A stretch of 9,235 nucleotides of DNA from Gammaproteobacteria bacterium (GTDB lineage: Bacteria; Pseudomonadota; Gammaproteobacteria; Pseudomonadales; Azotimanducaceae_A). Positions 7,415 to 9,235 of the stretch are shown piece after piece. The notes beneath the pieces were generated by a model that was not told the DNA's origin, made no database searches, and saw only the letters and a list, made by a program, of their open reading frames with translations. Location of the stretch: assembly GCA_012960755.1 (NCBI GenBank), contig DUAT01000192.1, positions 1-9,235 on the forward strand, read 5' to 3'. Each line of letters starts with the position of its first letter. The stretch's first letter is position 1. A program made the position numbers and the translations under genes.

Positions 7415-7462
7415 GCGAATGATATGTAACTGTTGCCCAGTTGACCTAAAAGGTTTGTTGCT

Positions 7463-7876
7463 ATGAAGCTACCGCAATCTTCAATTATCGAATTGCCTAA
7501 AATACCCGATCGGCGGGGAAATTTGAGTTTTATTGAGGGCGAGAACCATGTGCCTTTTGCGATACAGAGAGTCTTCTATTTGTATGATGTGCCCGGTGGT
7601 GAAAGTCGAGCTAGTCATGCTCTAAAAACCTGCCACACATTTATTGTCGCGATATCCGGAAGTTTTGACATACATGTCGACAACGGAGAAATGAAGGAAA
7701 CGTTTCAACTCAACCGATCCTATTACGGTCTGCATATGCCACCGATGTGTTGGCGATTTATTGACAATTTTTCGTCTGGTGCTGTTTGCCTTGTATTAGC
7801 ATCTGAGCGGTATTCTGCCGATGCCTACCATCGAGACTACGATGAGTTTCTGGAAGCAGTGCACGCTGATCGATGA
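7463..7876 (+). CDS. fdtA: FdtA/WxcM-like cupin sugar 3,4-ketoisomerase with an altered active-site motif
   Basis: A 137-residue cupin of the FdtA/QdtA/WxcM family. Active members convert dTDP-4-keto-6-deoxyglucose to a 3-keto isomer. Family features are strong: IIELPKIPDRRGNLSF (8-23), FYLYDVPGGE (38-47), ISGSFDI (64-70), LNRSYYGLHMPPMCWR and the SSGAVCLVLAS strand, then YHRDYDEFL near the end. Length is normal. The family motif R-G-G-H-A-H-K reads RASHALK here (49-55): the first His (52) is kept but the second is Leu54, and a His appears at 58 where Gln is usual. Those histidines line the active site in characterised members, so activity or specificity may differ. AAAGG sits nine bases before the ATG. 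The TGA overlaps the aminotransferase ATG by four bases, matching the usual fdtA-fdtB order. Confidence 0.85.
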   Translation: MKLPQSSIIELPKIPDRRGNLSFIEGENHVPFAIQRVFYLYDVPGGESRASHALKTCHTFIVAISGSFDIHVDNGEMKETFQLNRSYYGLHMPPMCWRFIDNFSSGAVCLVLASERYSADAYHRDYDEFLEAVHADR

Positions 7877-8979
7877 ATGTCCCCTTCCTTGACGTTCAAG
7901 CGGCCTATCGGGAGCTAAAAGATCCAATAGATACAGCGGTGATGCGGGTTCTCGAATCCGGCTGGTACATCCTGGGCGAGGAAGTCGAACAATTCGAAAA
8001 GGTTTTTGCCAGTTACAGCGGTGCCGACCATTGCGTCGGTGTCGGGAACGGATTGGATGCACTAGTGCTTGGTCTAACGGCGCTTGGAATTGGGTCGGGC
8101 GACGAAGTGATCGTCCCGGCGAACACTTATATTGCCACCTGGCTCGCGGTTTCAGCTGTTGGGGCGACCTGCGTCCCTGTGGATCCTGATGAGAACGGTT
8201 GTAATCTAAACCTGGATATCGTTGAAAAGCTCATTTCAGACAAAACCTGCGCAATAATACCGGTCCATTTGTATGGGCATCCGATGGATGTGGTCCGAAC
8301 TAAAGTCCTGGCAGACGAACATGGTTTGAAGGTAATAGAGGACTGCGCGCAAGCCCACGGTGCGAAATGGCAAGGCATTTCGGTTGGTAGTACATCGGAT
8401 GTCGGTTGTTATAGTTTCTACCCGGGGAAAAACCTTGGAGCACTAGGAGATGGTGGGGCCGTAGTTACCTCCGACGCAGACGTGGCAGATAAATTACGAT
8501 TGCTAAGAAACTACGGTTCGAAACAGAAATATAGTAATGATGTTAAAGGCGCCAACTCGCGTTTGGACTCGGTTCAGGCGGCGGTACTAAGGGTGAAGCT
8601 TGATTGGCTCGACGAGTGGAATGAACGTCGATCAAAAATAGCGCGTCGATATGTTGAGTCCTTTGAAGCAATTTCGAACCTTAAGATGTTCTTCGAACCG
8701 CAGGGAAGTCAATCGGTCTGGCATCAGTTTCCGATTCGGACAGAGCGCAGAGATAAACTGCAAGAGGTTCTAAGTCAGTCGGGTATTGGTACGATGATCC
8801 ACTACCCCGTTCCACCCCACCTATCGGAAGCCTACCAAAGTGAGAGGTTGGATAACTTTTCGCTTCCCGTCACAGAGTTAAGTGCAGCTGAACTACTCAG
8901 CCTGCCCATAGGACCTCATCTTAGCGAAGAACAACAAAGCTATGTTATCGCTACGGTCATCGATTTTTTCAAGAAATAG
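7873..8979 (+). CDS. fdtB: DegT/DnrJ/EryC1 PLP-dependent sugar aminotransferase (FdtB type)
   Basis: A 368-residue cytoplasmic enzyme expected to transfer an amino group, usually from glutamate, to the 3-keto sugar nucleotide made by the ketoisomerase. The N-terminus NVPFLDVQAAYREL and SGWYILGEEVEQFE (29-42) are classic for the family. PLP contacts are seen in GNGLDAL (59-65), PANTYIAT (82-89), and EDCAQAHGA (156-164, with D157 and Q160). The Schiff-base lysine is K186 in SFYPGKNLG, followed by GDGGAVVT. The substrate-binding RNYGS and the SRLDSVQAAVL segment are also present, and length is normal for the family. FdtB versus QdtB specificity cannot be decided from motifs; pairing with the adjacent FdtA-like gene supports a 3-amino product such as dTDP-Fuc3N or Qui3N. 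It is the last gene of the rightward arm, and no clear terminator hairpin follows. Confidence 0.9.
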   Translation: MNVPFLDVQAAYRELKDPIDTAVMRVLESGWYILGEEVEQFEKVFASYSGADHCVGVGNGLDALVLGLTALGIGSGDEVIVPANTYIATWLAVSAVGATCVPVDPDENGCNLNLDIVEKLISDKTCAIIPVHLYGHPMDVVRTKVLADEHGLKVIEDCAQAHGAKWQGISVGSTSDVGCYSFYPGKNLGALGDGGAVVTSDADVADKLRLLRNYGSKQKYSNDVKGANSRLDSVQAAVLRVKLDWLDEWNERRSKIARRYVESFEAISNLKMFFEPQGSQSVWHQFPIRTERRDKLQEVLSQSGIGTMIHYPVPPHLSEAYQSERLDNFSLPVTELSAAELLSLPIGPHLSEEQQSYVIATVIDFFKK

Positions 8980-9026
8980 TAAGCTCGGAAATCAAACTAC
9001 TCACTATGCTATTCGACGCACCCTGG

Positions 9027-9218
9027 TTAACGATATGGGTTCTCATTATCAGCGATCAGGTTTTTATCATAGGATTTTAGGTCTCGTTTCCCAGGTGGAG
9101 GACCGATCCCATCCATCAGGTCTTCAAGCGTTTCTGGTTTCGTCACGGCGGATAGAAATTTCAAACCAATTTTTCTCAAGATCGTAGAAGTATCCCGGTC
9201 AAGAAATATCGAAGTCAT
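9027..9218 (-). CDS. Possible 63-codon ORF next to the circle junction, unknown function
   Basis: I do not recognise this protein. When the identical ends are joined, its ATG lies 19 bases after the TAA of the YfhO-like gene on the same strand, so it would be the last gene of the leftward arm, convergent with the aminotransferase. The product is 63 residues, hydrophilic and charged, with no membrane helix. FLDRDTST near the start superficially recalls a HAD phosphatase motif, but the rest of that fold is absent. There is no clear Shine-Dalgarno, and the frame is open upstream into the membrane-protein gene. It could be real, a gene remnant, or chance. It is the only candidate coding content in the 255 bases after the aminotransferase. 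Confidence 0.35.
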   Translation of the reverse strand: MTSIFLDRDTSTILRKIGLKFLSAVTKPETLEDLMDGIGPPPGKRDLKSYDKNLIADNENPYR

Positions 9219-9235
9219 TGGTTTGGGCAGGCAGT
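9181..9235. repeat. Right copy of 55-bp terminal direct repeat
   Basis: Identical to positions 1-55 and ending exactly at the last base. It carries the start codon of the 63-codon minus-strand ORF. It most likely marks the overlap of a circular assembly, giving a unit of about 9,180 bp. Confidence 0.95.

Noticed and set aside
7424..7452. Small inverted repeats (AACTG/CAGTT and ACCT/AGGT) between glycosyltransferase and ketoisomerase
   Set aside because: Stems of four to five base pairs without a T-run; too weak for a terminator or attenuator.
8980..9026. Terminator for the convergent arms
   Set aside because: No GC-rich hairpin with a T-run was found on either strand.
8942..9187. 81-codon plus-strand ORF running off the aminotransferase end
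   Set aside because: It starts inside the aminotransferase gene in another frame, lacks a ribosome site and has no recognisable content.
9189..9218. FLDRD motif suggesting a HAD phosphatase (HisB/GmhB-like)
   Set aside because: The motif continues as TST in place of the usual GT/GV, and the product is too short with no other HAD motifs.

Overview
The window starts and ends with the same 55 bases (1-55 = 9181-9235). This is what a circular contig looks like when it is written out with one k-mer of overlap, so the underlying unit is probably a circle of about 9,180 bp. Base composition is moderate, Shine-Dalgarno sites are AGGA/AAGG-like, and the gene families are those of cell-surface glycan loci. 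A Gram-negative gammaproteobacterial (possibly Pseudomonas-like) source is plausible, but this is inference. There is no recognisable replication initiator, partition, mobilisation, transposase or integrase gene. An autonomous plasmid is therefore not demonstrated; an excised or tandemly duplicated chromosomal segment, or an assembly loop, is equally possible.

The layout is two divergent operons leaving a control region at about 3454-3604. The leftward arm encodes a FemAB/GNAT-like acyltransferase (3453-2509), a possible 52-codon linker ORF (2507-2349), a 763-residue YfhO/GT-C-like polytopic membrane protein (2349-58) and, only when the ends are joined, a 63-codon ORF (9218-9027). The rightward arm encodes a SAM methyltransferase (3605-4336), a divergent FAD/NAD-fold oxidoreductase that appears to start at CTG (4333-5700), a second methyltransferase paralogous to the first (5728-6465), a GtrB/DPM1-like polyprenyl-phosphate glycosyltransferase (6462-7397), an FdtA/WxcM-like sugar ketoisomerase (7463-7876) and a DegT/DnrJ/EryC1 PLP aminotransferase of FdtB type (7873-8979). 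Several junctions are 4-base stop/start overlaps, so each arm is probably one transcript. About 255 bp after the aminotransferase hold only the 63-codon ORF and one copy of the terminal repeat; no clear terminator is visible there.

Taken together, the genes look like a compact glycan-decoration cassette. FdtA and FdtB homologues make dTDP-3-amino-3,6-dideoxyhexoses from dTDP-4-keto-6-deoxyglucose. The precursor genes rmlA and rmlB are absent, so the host must supply that substrate. The methyltransferases, the oxidoreductase and the acyltransferase are candidates for tailoring the sugar. The GtrB-like enzyme would load it on undecaprenyl phosphate, and the YfhO-like protein would transfer it to a surface polymer outside the inner membrane. 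The exact sugar and acceptor cannot be read from sequence. Notable oddities are the FdtA-like protein with Leu in place of the second His of the family HAHK motif, the degenerate dinucleotide motif and CTG start of the oxidoreductase, and the missing GtrA-type flippase.
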